From: Combretum micranthum
Lineage: Eukaryota > Streptophyta > Magnoliopsida > Myrtales > Combretaceae
Length of the DNA: 64,000 nt
Reading direction: 5' to 3'
NCBI GenBank assembly: GCA_024138025.1
Contig: JAMXBD010001378.1
Span: forward strand, 248,001 to 312,000
Made by a program: the position numbers and the translations under genes. Position 1 is the first letter of the stretch, and each line of letters opens with the position of its first letter. Positions 47,394-57,800 of this stretch are shown piece after piece. A model generated the notes under the pieces. It searched no databases and had not been told where the DNA came from. It saw only the letters and a program-made list of their open reading frames with translations.

Positions 47394-47435
47394 CTGTGCT
47401 GTGGCTTGCCTCGGTGTAAGCCATATAAACTCGTG
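47394..47435 (-). other. Predicted LTR micro-exon 3 (reverse B)
   Basis: Acceptor ATCTATTGCAG, donor (CACAG, GTACCG); 42 nt as in 16159-16200. Confidence 0.5.
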
Positions 47436-47572
47436 CTGCAATAGATAAAAACTATGGGGGCGTAAGCTAACTAGCTTAGTGAGTAATAACTTCCATAACA
47501 CAATTATGTACAATTCATTCAAACAAGTGATTATCCAAGCAAGTGTATGCATCAAATAGATGAGTTCAACAA

Positions 47573-47622
47573 ACATATGACCAACCGGAAATCATATGTG
47601 GATGGACTTGCGCCCTCCATCC
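47573..47622 (-). other. Two adjacent stem-loops (reverse B)
   Basis: ACATATGA (47573-47580)/TCATATGT (47592-47599) with CCGG in the loop; GGATGGA (47600-47606)/TCCATCC (47616-47622). Confidence 0.65.
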
Positions 47623-47650
47623 CCGGTTAGTAGATTAACGAATCCTGCGG

Positions 47651-47780
47651 TACGACGCCGTTTAACCTCACGGTCAACTAACAATATTTCGTTTTATGGA
47701 TCACAATTAACTAACAAATTCGTTTTATGGATCACGATTAACCAACATATTTGTTTTATGGATCACGAAAAACCAACCAA
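47651..47780 (-). repeat. Minisatellite in reverse B LTR
   Basis: Three to four units of about 35 bp with TTCGTTTTATGGATCACRATTAA; the same repeat as 15811-15942 in reverse. Confidence 0.75.
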
Positions 47781-48093
47781 TGCGAATGCTCCAACCCCAT
47801 CGTGATATGAATGAATCCAATTACAATTGAGTCGAATATGCATTAATTCAATTCTTTTAGGTGGCCAGCAATTATTCGTAGACATTCAATATAAAGTACT
47901 AGCTAATCAATCAATAGCTTAACACCCGGTTTCGATATTTCTTAAGTTTCATTCCACACATCAACAGCAGACCAATACACATATAATTCCCATATACCCC
48001 ATCATGCATATTCAAATTTTTCTCTTTGCCTACACCACTAGTGCCACTATAATACAATCACAACCATTAATTGAGAGTGGAAGTAAAACTCAC

Positions 48094-48163
48094 TCGGCCA
48101 TTGGACGTCGGTCTTTCTAGTAGTAGTAGTCGGGAGGTAGGGTGTCGTCCTGCTCGGGATCAC
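48094..48163 (-). other. Predicted LTR micro-exon 2 (reverse B)
   Basis: Acceptor TTGCTTGGTAG, donor GTGAGT; 70 nt. Minus strand reads DPEQDDTLPPDYYY and TAG (48161 down to 48117); ATGGCCGA precedes the donor. Confidence 0.5.
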
Positions 48164-48262
48164 CTACCAAGCAAGAATAATCCTAATGAGACTCTCATTA
48201 TGTAACTAAATCAAGCTATACATCTAAACTAGATGAATTCGGATTTCTCGCTATTTGCGGAA

Positions 48263-48309
48263 GTTCCGACTTAAAACGGCCATAACTTGGTCATTTTAAC
48301 TCGGAATTT
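48263..48309 (-). promoter_or_regulatory. Palindromic dyad (reverse B)
   Basis: TTAAAATG and CGTTTTAA around CCAAGTTATGG on the minus strand. Confidence 0.55.
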
Positions 48310-49782
48310 CGTAAATTTTATATCGATCTCTATCTAATTCGAAAGATCTATCTATTTATAATATTAAATTCAAGTTTTGAAAACATTAAGGTCACGGAAC
48401 AGTAGGATCAGATCTGTTCCATGATTTCTCCAATTCCGAAAATTTGTTTTGCTTTTGATAAGAAATGTTCCTAGTTGATGATTCATGCATGAATGGTACA
48501 GGAATGAATTACTAACATGAATGCCATGTAATGAACTCAATATATGCATGGTCATGATGATTTTGTGATAATAAACTCTTATGAACTCCTAAGTATTAGA
48601 AAATTCCATAAAGGTTATTTCTTAAGAAGCTATTCTTCCACTTTACACTCCTTTAGGGTTTCTTTGACTTGTAATCTTGTAATTCACTTGTTATCTAGAT
48701 GAAAATAAGTTCTTAAAGTCTATATTAATCATGGCCTTCATTCATGCATAAAAATTCCCATTTTTCATTTGGTAAACATGTTTTTAAACAAGCCTTTTGT
48801 AAAATCCGAATTTTTAAAATTTCATTTTCTTGCATTTTTCTTATGGAAAAACTTGTCTAATGAAGTAAAAATTGAAGCTCCAATATATATACTATCCAAG
48901 GACTTCATTTAGCTTATAAAACATCCAATTTAGACTTAGATACTAAGAGTTCTTGTAGGCATGAACCTAAGTTACGAATTTGACTATTGATCCACATATC
49001 AATATTTTTCATTCTAACTCCACCACTTGTTTTACATTCCTATCATGCCTAAACTCATCAAACTTATGAAAATCATTCTTTCAAGATATCTATTACATAT
49101 TGTAAGCCCCTAGATTTTTCGATAATATTAGGAAACCCTAAGAACCGGAAGTTGAAACGAAACCCTAAAATTAACCTAGTTCTATGATTAGTCTAGTGAA
49201 TCTAGATCCGGCAATCCCGTGTTCTTAAACCCTAGAAAACGAAATTGAGATAATTGTGGAAAACGGTTCGTAATAACATAGGGAAGCCTAAAAATATCAG
49301 ATTCGAATTTTTCTAGTGTCCTTCGGATCCGATCGGGATCAGTTTTCGAAACGTGCCCCGAGCACCGGATAGCAAAAATATTCCGACAACACCAATAGTC
49401 TAAAAATAAAGGTTTTCAAAAATCAGTTTTAGAATTTTTCGGTATCTAAAATAACAGATATAGGCCTTTTACGCGTATTTTCTTTACTACCGGTATTTTA
49501 ATTGTCTAGTCTACTATTCATAGTACTTTTCTACCATTCATTACTATTCACCTATCTCTACTTTTTCTTACACTCTACCATACCTATATCTTACAATTTA
49601 CCTTCCCCATACAACTTTAATCACATCATATCTTACACATTACTTCTTTTAATACAAAACAAACAAAAATAATTAATTCTCCTACTCTATACACTCCAAA
49701 ACCGGCGCCACTTTTGCCCTCTCCCATCTATTTTTATTCAATTTCATTTAATTTAAATCACACAAATTTCCACTCCAAAAAT

Positions 49783-49791
49783 CTATAAATA
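49783..49791 (+). promoter_or_regulatory. LTR promoter TATA box (A, 5' LTR)
   Basis: CTATAAATA; a GGCGCC/C-rich stretch lies about 75 bp upstream. Leader downstream is CA/CT-rich and lacks ATG up to the exon 1 donor. Confidence 0.7.
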
Positions 49792-50161
49792 CCCCTTCCT
49801 TCCTCCATTCTTTCACACAACAAAAATTCATACTAAAACTCTCTCAAATTCACTCCACAAAATCCTCTCCCAACATCTCTCTCAAGTCTCCTCTTTCTTT
49901 AGAAAACCAAGTCTCACATAACAACAACCCATTCTTTTCTTCTTCATCAAACATAAGCTTTAGTAAAAGATCTCATATTCTCTTCTCATGTTCATATAAC
50001 TTAACATGAGTTTAGTGTATGTTTCTTAGACTCATTGAGTTAAAGAAGCAACAATTTATTCATGTTTTGTTTTGTTCATGTTCTTATTTTCTTTATGTTA
50101 CTATTATGTTGATATTGTTATTATTTGTATTATCCATATATATATATATATATGTTTATTT

Positions 50162-50358
50162 AGAGCATATAAGCTCACTTGTTATTTATTTATTTCAAGT
50201 CTTGCAATTTATTTAATTTCAAGTTGTTCTTAAGACTAGTCTCTAGTCTTAGACTTGTCCATATCAAGTCAAAACAATTTTATTTCCTTGCTTTTCTTTT
50301 CTTTTAAGGACTAGTCTATTCTTAGTCCCGGGATTCCTTGATGAAGCTAAGGTTCCCA
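50162..50358 (+). other. Cluster of consecutive hairpins in LTR
   Basis: GAGC/GCTC at about 50162-50177; AAGACTA (50232-50238)/TAGTCTT (50044+200 = 50244-50250); GACTTG (50252-50257)/CAAGTC (50265-50270); GGACTA (50308-50313)/TAGTCC (50323-50328); CCTT (50336-50339)/AAGG (50349-50352), the last inside GGG/CCC. Copies: 93-294, 9676-9880 (reverse), 18179-18372, 26726-26950, 59357-59560. Absent from B and C. Confidence 0.6.
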
Positions 50359-51257
50359 ATACTTGACTTTACCTTTATGCTCTTATTTATTTTATTTATG
50401 TTGTTACATATTCTCATTCATACATGAATATGTTGTTATTGTCTCAATCATAATAGGAATGAGTTTTCTCCAAAAATAAGAATAAGAACTCTTCATAAAA
50501 ATAAATTTTGTCACATAAGAAGTTATTTTCCTTAAAGATTTGAAATTCATCTTAAAACAAATATTCTTCTAAAGTTAGATAAGCTAGCTCAAGTTTTAGT
50601 AATAATATATGGTTTTCACCAAGAAATACATAAAGTAAAGTTATTCTCTTTTCAAATATATAAGAAAGTTTCTTTAGACTTAAACAAAGGATTTCTTAGA
50701 TTCAATTGTCAAATTTTCCCACCTACGCTAAAGTCTAAAATAAGTTTTTCCAAAATTTACTTATAAGATGATTTCTTTCAAAAGTGGATATAACCATGAA
50801 GTATTTAGAAAAGAGTATGTTTTTCAAAACATTAGAAATAAGGAAATAGAAATTTGAAAGAGATTAAATCCACTTTTATTTAAGAAATGGAGTTAAAAGG
50901 AGGAGATATTTACTTTAGTAAAATAACAAAACTAATTTCTTTACAAAAATTAAGCTTATCTCACTTTCAAAGCATATTGTATTACTAGAATATTGTTGAG
51001 ACAACACTACTAAATTCATGCATATGGTTTGAGTATATATACGTATTCAAGGGGTTTTTCAACCATACAATATATCTATATTTTTGTACAAAAGCCCTTG
51101 AGTGAAGTAATGTTTGAAAACTCTAGTTTTGAAGTTTGGAAAATTCGTATCAAATCTGTACGCTACTATTCCGAGACCCAAATAACTTCTTTTGATGAAA
51201 TAACCTTAGAAATAGATAGATCTTTTCGAGTAGGTAGAAATCGGTATATAATATGCG

Positions 51258-51307
51258 GAATTCCGAGTTAAAATGAGCAAGTTATGGCCATTTTAAATTG
51301 GAATTTC
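51258..51307 (+). promoter_or_regulatory. Palindromic dyad (A, 5' LTR)
   Basis: AATTCC and GGAATT outer arms, TTAAAATG and CATTTTAA inner arms, centred on GCAAGTTATGGC. 3' LTR copy at 60445-60494. Confidence 0.65.
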
Positions 51308-51402
51308 CATTCCATACGATTTTACAAATTCTTTAAGATAGAAGTATAGATCTTGAATAGATCTTGGATGAAATACTCATGTTGGGTATTTCTTTTGTTT
51401 AG

Positions 51403-51466
51403 GTGTCGAGGATCACGACCTTGTCTTCCCCGAGGATTACTTCGACTCCTAGAGCGCTATGGACGA
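51403..51466 (+). other. Predicted LTR micro-exon 2 with acidic tail
   Basis: Acceptor TTTTGTTTAG ends at 51402; donor GTGAGT at 51467-51472; 64 nt. Reads VEDHDLVFPEDYFDS then TAG (51405-51452). ATG at 51459, eight bases before the donor. Confidence 0.55.
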
Positions 51467-51989
51467 GTGAGTTTCCTTTACGCTTACGTATTCGCGCATG
51501 TGCTTGTAGAATAGAGCACTAGATGTTAGGAAAAATAAAATTGATATGCATGTGGGATATTATGGGAATTATGTATGTGATTCGTTGTGTGCGATCAATG
51601 AACGATAAGTATATCGAAACCCGATTTGTGATTGATATAAATGTTTCCATGTATGTATTTTATGTGTGCAAATATTGTTTGATCGCTTTAAATGATTTAA
51701 TGTCATATTGAAATCCTCATATAATAAATTGCTCATGCATATCACTTAGTATATCATTTCGAAGTTTTGCTACTACTCCTCAGCGTGGGACCGGAATGGT
51801 AAGCTGCCTAGCTACATCTTGAGGGTTAGGACGTACGGGGAATACGGCCTCAAGGTGTAGCCGAGCCGGATCGATCGCTTTGGGCATGGAAGGCCCGGGG
51901 ACTAGTAGTACGGTTCGTTGGAACCCCAAGACGCGCGCAAACTTTGAGGAGGTTGTTCGGGACCCAGTTCAAAGCATTCCCTAACCACC

Positions 51990-52037
51990 GATGGAGGGGT
52001 AAATCCATCAAACATACGAAACCGGATAGTCGTATGT
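51990..52037 (+). other. Two adjacent stem-loops (A, 5' LTR)
   Basis: GATGGA (51990-51995)/TCCATC (52004-52009), then ACATACGA (52012-52019)/TCGTATGT (52030-52037) with CCGG in a 10-nt loop. 3' LTR copy at 61184-61231. Confidence 0.7.
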
Positions 52038-52173
52038 AATGTTTGATCATATGGTTGTTGCATTCATATGCTTGATTAATAAACTTGTTTGATTGTTTTA
52101 TGAGTACTATTGCGTAAGGAATATCTCACTAAGCTAGTCATGCTTATACTCCTATAGACTTTTGATATTGCAG

Positions 52174-52211
52174 GATTATCTTTTGCACCCGAGACCCTCT
52201 TGATTTCCCGG
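52174..52211 (+). other. Predicted LTR micro-exon 3 (A)
   Basis: Acceptor TTGATATTGCAG ends at 52173; donor GTAGAA starts at 52212; 38 nt. Confidence 0.5.
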
Positions 52212-52574
52212 GTAGAATCCTTATTTTGAGAAGCTTTTGGAGGCAATCTATTTTGAAGTTATAGAGTAGATTTCTTCTAAAATCTTCTAGCTTTAGTTAT
52301 GTATATTTAGAACCATGTTATTATGAATTATCGGGGGAATGCCCCTTAGAAGTGTAAGACTTTTATTTCAATGAAATATATTAAGTGTTATTTTGCATGT
52401 TCCGCTGCCAATGTCTTAAAATGCATTACTCCACCGGTCTCCCTTTGTTGTGAATGTACGCCTTGTACCGATATGGAAGCTTTCGAGTGACTGAGGTAGT
52501 CATTCTTAAGTTTTAATATTGCGTACGGCGGGCTGTCACGTTTAGGGTACCCGCTGGGGCGTGACAGTTTAAGT

Positions 52575-52586
52575 TGGTATCAGAGC
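52575..52586 (+). other. Primer binding site of A, tRNA-Met
   Basis: TGGTATCAGAGC, eight bases after the LTR. Confidence 0.93.
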
Positions 52587-53356
52587 ATCAAGATTAGGGA
52601 AAGAAACAGTAAGTTAGAAATAGAAGTCTTAAGATAGGATAAGTTTAAGATTAAGCCATAAGAGTTTTAGGAAGAATCCTAGAATTATAGTGGGGATTTA
52701 TGGGAAACACATGTTCTATGACCATACCTAAGATATGTAAGTGGCCCTAGGACTAGTTTATACCCTTAAGAAGAATAGGAGGATTTCCAAACCGTTTTAA
52801 GCTTTAAGAAAACACAAAACCTTGTAATTGTAGTTACTAAAGGATAGAATAATCTTGCTTTCTAAAACAAAAGGAAAATACGTTTACAACTAAACCTTAG
52901 GTAACGCCGGAAACGAGTCACGCAGACGCCATCAACGGATCGAAGGTGACAAGAAGGTGAAACCAACCCCAGATTCCCTCAAGTCTCAACAAAAGGATCG
53001 AGAGAAGTAAGGAGCCATGATGAGAAGAAGACGTCGTATTCACCCAAGACGCAACGCCTTAGTATTAAATCGCAATAATCAAAAGATGTAGTTAAGTTTT
53101 AACAAATAAAAGTAACCTAATGATTTCTTGATAATAGATTCCTTTGTTTTAGTTTTATTATATTATTCTTTTTGTGATTAACATGCATGATTTTGATTTC
53201 TTACTTGTAATTTCTTTGAATTGTATTTGAATTTCATAATTTCTTATTAAACTCCTATCAATCCCTATTTTGTCAATTTATTTCCTTAAGTTTTGTACCT
53301 TGATTTAAATTTCTAGTCTTTATATTTGAGATTTCCGTGATTTCGTAAACGTTAGT
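52587..53356 (+). other. Untranslated leader between primer site and gag
   Basis: AT-rich, no convincing gene. A 24-codon arginine-rich ORF (53017-53091, starts MMRRRRRIHPRR) is noted without function. A splice-acceptor-like CTTGATTTAAATTTCTAG ends at 53316, 40 bases before the gag ATG. Confidence 0.5.
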
Positions 53357-54755
53357 ATGGAGCGTAAAGAAACTAAAATCTAAACGATTAAACAGCCGTC
53401 CAAGAAGACGTAGGAATAGAGAACAAAGAGATTCCAACAACGTACCAGCTGAACGCGGAGTACCCCCGCGTAACCAACCAGAGAATAACCCTGCTCCTGC
53501 TCCGAACCAGCAAAACGACTTTGCAGCTGCCATTGGACAGATGAACCAGTTATTAGCTATTTTGATTCAGCAACAAAATCAAAATAACCCAGCTCCTGCT
53601 CCACCTCAGAATGCTCCTGAAGCTACGGTAGAAGCACCCGGCGAACAGTCACATGCTGCACCATTTCCACCACCACCACCGCCAGATCACATCAAAACTT
53701 GCTCGCCAATTTCATCAAAAGTAATACCTACTTTGATGGAACCTTCGGAAAACCAGCTGAGGCCGAAGATTGGTTGGCCCAGATTGAGAGATCATTTGAT
53801 GGTTATGAAGTACCCCACCACCTAAGAGTCAGTTTTGGGACATTCATGTTGAAGTTCAATGCTCGCATATGGTGGGAATCGAAGAAGCGAGAATTGCCTG
53901 CTCCAGTTACGTGGGATATGTTTCGAGAAGAGTTCTTGGAGAACTACTTTCCAGGGAGCCTTAGAGTTCGGTACAGTGCTGAGTTCTTTAATATACTCAG
54001 AAGGGAGAACCATCGAGCAGTACGAAACCGAATTCAGTCGCTTGTTGCAGTATGCTCCTGATCCTATAAGCACAGCGAGGAGCTAAAGAGACAAGTTTTC
54101 TTGAATGGGTTAGATGAAGACCTAAAATTCGTCTGGTGGAATTTGATGTTAAGAGTTTTAAGGGGCTAGTGGAAAAGGCTAGAATTATTGAAGAAGCCAA
54201 AAAGATGAAAAAAAAGCTCCGGAGAAGAAGGTATTTGTGTTTGGAAGGAAGCCATATGAAGGACCAAGTTCTGGGTTCAAAAACAATAAGAGGTTTAAGA
54301 CCTTTGGGTTTCAAAGGAAGTGGAAGCAATCAGAGGGAGGTGACCAAGGTAGATGTCACATGCTGGAAATGCCGAGGGAAGCATTATCCAAAGTCCTGCC
54401 CACAATTGCAAAACAAGTGCTTCTTTTGTGGCAGCCCGGATCATAAAATCTTGGAGTGTCCCAAGAAGAACACCAGTGTCTGCTATGTGTGCAAGCAGCC
54501 AGGGCACTTTGCAAATGAATGCCCAAAGAGGAAAAATGCTCTTGTGAGGTCATCCAACACCTCGGGAGGATCTGCCCTTGTCAGAACCAACAATGGCAAT
54601 GGAATGGGAACCGCTCTGGCACCTCGATGCATGGAATGAGAGTCTACAACCTGGAGGGCCAGTGGATGTGCGAGGAAGCAGATGATGAGGAGGAAGGATG
54701 TGAGTTTGCTGCCTTAGAGGAAGAAGGCTATGATCATGGACTCGTTGCAGGTTAG
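53357..54755 (+). pseudogene. gag: gag of A element, several one-base shifts
   Basis: Probable start ATG 53357; after one shift a basic segment (RPRRRRNREQRD), a Gln/Pro-rich linker and the capsid domain follow (YFDGTFGKPAEAEDWLAQIE, WWESKKREL, EFLENYFPGSLRVR, YETEF, LLQYAPD). Breaks near 53690, 53995, 54060 and in the A-run at 54210. The nucleocapsid has three intact CCHC knuckles, CWKCRGKHYPKSC, CFFCGSPDHKILEC and CYVCKQPGHFANEC. The C-terminal acidic tail (EGQWMCEEADDEEEG) ends at TAG 54753-54755, which lies inside a predicted intron. Closest to the A2 gag in this window. Confidence 0.88.
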
Positions 54756-54896
54756 CCTTAACCTTAAGCTTTTTTTGTTTATAGTATCTTTTACGCTATT
54801 AATCTGTCGCAATAGAATCCCTATACCTCTTTAGCCTAAAGCTTTAGAAAGTTAGATAAGTATAGTATGGTTAGTAACTAGTGCGTGTTAAACGCA
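54751..54896 (+). other. Predicted gag/pol intron, 146 nt
   Basis: Donor GCAG/GTTAGC at 54751, acceptor AAACGCAG at 54896, interior T-rich. It contains the gag stop. Splicing would keep the frame: Gly codon GGT becomes GGA, followed by SIRVANETAYALFDTGATH of the protease. Prediction from frame and splice signals only. Confidence 0.45.
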
Positions 54897-57800
54897 GGAA
54901 GTATACGAGTAGCTAACGAGACCGCTTACGCCTTGTTTGATACCGGAGCCACCCATTCGTTTATCACCCCCAACCTTGCTAAGAAGAGTGGATTACCTAT
55001 AGTCACCACCGCTACCAGCTTCAAGATAAAGACACCCACGGTGTCGTAACCACCCAAGAGATGTTGAAGGAATGCCCTTTAGAGATCCAAGGTCACCATA
55101 CGACAAGTGATTTGATCGTGTTGGAGATGAATAAGTATGAAGTAATTCTTGGAATGAGTTGGTTGACCCATGTTAAAGCCACGGTAGATTGTCGAGGAAG
55201 AAGGTGAATTTTAAGGATGTAATGGGAAGGATATTGAGTTTAAAGGAGAATCCACGGTCGTAAGGAGGCAAGGATTAAGTTCGCTTGAGTTGGTGACGGA
55301 TGAGGAGGAGATTGACCAACAAATCAATGCTATAGAAGAAGAAGGTGGAAACCAAAGGTGGAGATATACCCATAGTCAATGAGTTTCCTGACGTTTTTCC
55401 TAAGGAATTACCTGGATTGCCACCAAAGAGGGAGATCGATTTTGAGATTAGCTTGATGCCAAATACCGAGCCGATATCAAAAGCTCCATACCGCATGGCA
55501 CCGGTAGAGTTGAAAGAACTCAAGAAGCAATTACAAGAGCTTCTGGATCAAGGATTTATACGCCCAAGTGTATCACCATGGGGAGCACCAGTTTTGTTCG
55601 TTAAGAAGAAGGATGGATCCATGAGGTTATGTGTTGATTACCGGGAGTTGAATAAGGTTACAATCAAGAATAAGTATCCATTGCCCCGGATTGATGATCT
55701 CTTTGATCAGTTGCAAGGAGCAAGCGTGTTTTCACGCATCGACTTGAGATCTGGATACCATCAGTTAAGAGTAAGGCCGGAGGATGTACCAAAGACTGCT
55801 TTTCGAACTCGATATGGACATTATGAGTTCTTAGTAATGTCTTTTGGATTGACAAATGCACCTGCTGCTTTCATGGACTTGATGAATCGAATCTATAAGC
55901 CCTTGTTGGATAAGTGCGTTATAGTTTTCATCGACGACATTTTGGTCTACTCAACCACACGAGAGGAACATGAGGAACACCTCCGTATGGCGCTTCGGAC
56001 GTTAGAGAACATAAGTTGTATGCCAAATTGTCAAAGTGTGACTTTTGGTTGGATAAGATTCCTTTTTAGGACATGTTGTTTCAGGAAGTGGCATATCGGT
56101 TGATCCCGAAAAGATTAAGGCAGTGATGGAGTGGAAGCAACCAAAGACGGTAACGGAAGTAGAAGCTTTCTTGGACTAGCTGGCTATTATCGAAAGTTTG
56201 TAAAGAATTTCTCGACTATAGCCAAGCCATTAACACAACTTACTCAAAAGAATGAGAAGTTCATCTGGACCGATAAAAGAGAAAGGAGTTTCCAAGAGCT
56301 CAAGCAAAAGCTTGTATCCGCACCGATACTCGTTTTGCCAAACCCTGAGAAGCCTTACACGGTGCATAGCGATGCATCAAGAAATGGTCTTGGATGTGTG
56401 CTAATGCAAGAAGGAAAAGTGATTGCTTATGCTTCGCGACAGTTGAGACCACACGAGCAAAATCCGACGCATGACTTGGAACTAGCTGCCGTTGTTTTCG
56501 CACTCAAGATATGGAGGCACCACTTGTATGGACAAAGATGCGAAATATATACGGATCACAAAAGCCTCAAGTATCTATTCACTCAGAAGGAGTTGAATAT
56601 GAGACAACGGAGATGGTTAGAGCTTATAAAGGACTATGATCTTGGAATCAACTATTGTCCAGGAAAAGTTAATGCCGTCGCGGATGCCTTAAGTCGGAAG
56701 AATCATGAGGAAGTTGCCGCCTTATTGACTGACCAAAAGGAGTTGGTAAGAATTCGAAAGCTAAGTATTGAATTCATTAGAGATGTGGAGGTGGAAATAT
56801 CTAGCTTGGTGATGGAACCAACCCTTGTGGAACGAATTAAAGAAGCTCAACGATATGATGAAGTCATACAAAGGATCAAACGGGAAGTGCAAGCAGAGAA
56901 GTATACTGATTTCACCGTAGATGACGAGGATGTAGTGAGGATGAAGGGAAGGTTATGTGTGCCAGATGATGAGGATATGAGAAAGGAAATCATGAGTGAG
57001 CACATAACTCAGGATACACAGTACATCCGGAGGAACTAAGATGTATCAAGATCTTAAGAGCCACTTTTGGTGGAATGGATGAAACGGGATGTAGCTGATT
57101 ATGTGATGAAGTGCCCAACTTGCAACAAGTAAAGGTGGAACATCAAAGGCCGGAGGATTGCTAAAGCCTTTGCCGATACCCGAGGGAAGTGGGATCAAAT
57201 CTCGATGGATTTCGTGTGTGGACTACCAAGGACATCGGCAGGATAATGCCATATGGGTCGTGGTAGATCGCTTGACTAAATCGGCTCATTTCATACCAAT
57301 CAACATGACGTACTCATGGACAAGCTAGCCAAGCTTTACATAAGAGAAATAGTACGATTACATGGAGTACCTGCCGGATTGTGTCAGACCGAGATCCCAG
57401 ATTCGTGTCTAAGTTTTGGACAAGTTTACAAAAGTGTATGGGGACAAAGTTGCACTTTAGCACAGCTTATCACCCCCAAACGATGGACAATCGGAACGGA
57501 CGATCCAAACCTTGGAAGACATGTTGCGTGCCTGTGTTATGGAATTTAAAGGAAGCTGGGATGCTCATTTGCCGCTCATAGAGTTTGCCTACAACAACAG
57601 CTATCACTCGACCATACAAATGCCGCCATATGAAGCTTTGTACGGACGACGCTGTAGATCACTCTGTTTTGGGATGATGTGAAAAGCTCGCTATTGGACC
57701 GGATTTGGTACAGATGCAGCAGACAAAGTGAGGATAATCCGACAGCGAATGAAAGAGGCCCAAGATAGACAGAAAAGTGGGCAGATATGAAAAGGCGAGT

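Larger units (their letters stand above)
47056..49100 (-). repeat. 3' LTR of minus-strand B element, part 1
   Basis: Begins TGTCACGCC (reverse LTR end). On the minus strand: exon 3 (47394-47435), TAAGCTA hairpin (47463-47478), stem-loops (47573-47622), tandem repeats (47651-47780), exon 2 (48094-48163), dyad (48263-48309). Split by the A element, whose CATAT duplicate is 49096-49100; it resumes at 61763. Joined length 3436 bp. Confidence 0.92.
49101..52566 (+). repeat. 5' LTR of A element
   Basis: 3466 bp. Telo-box motifs near the start, TATA 49783-49791, exon 1 ending near 49968 (the donor GT has lost a G here but is intact in the 3' LTR at 59158), hairpin cluster 50162-50358, dyad 51258-51307, exon 2 51403-51466, stem-loops 51990-52037, exon 3 52174-52211. 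Confidence 0.95.

Noticed and set aside
52174..52211. Idea that the ATG before GTGAGT starts Gag by splicing through exon 3
   Set aside because: Joined frames are open in some LTRs but stop in A2 and one C copy, and the phase after exon 3 differs between families.
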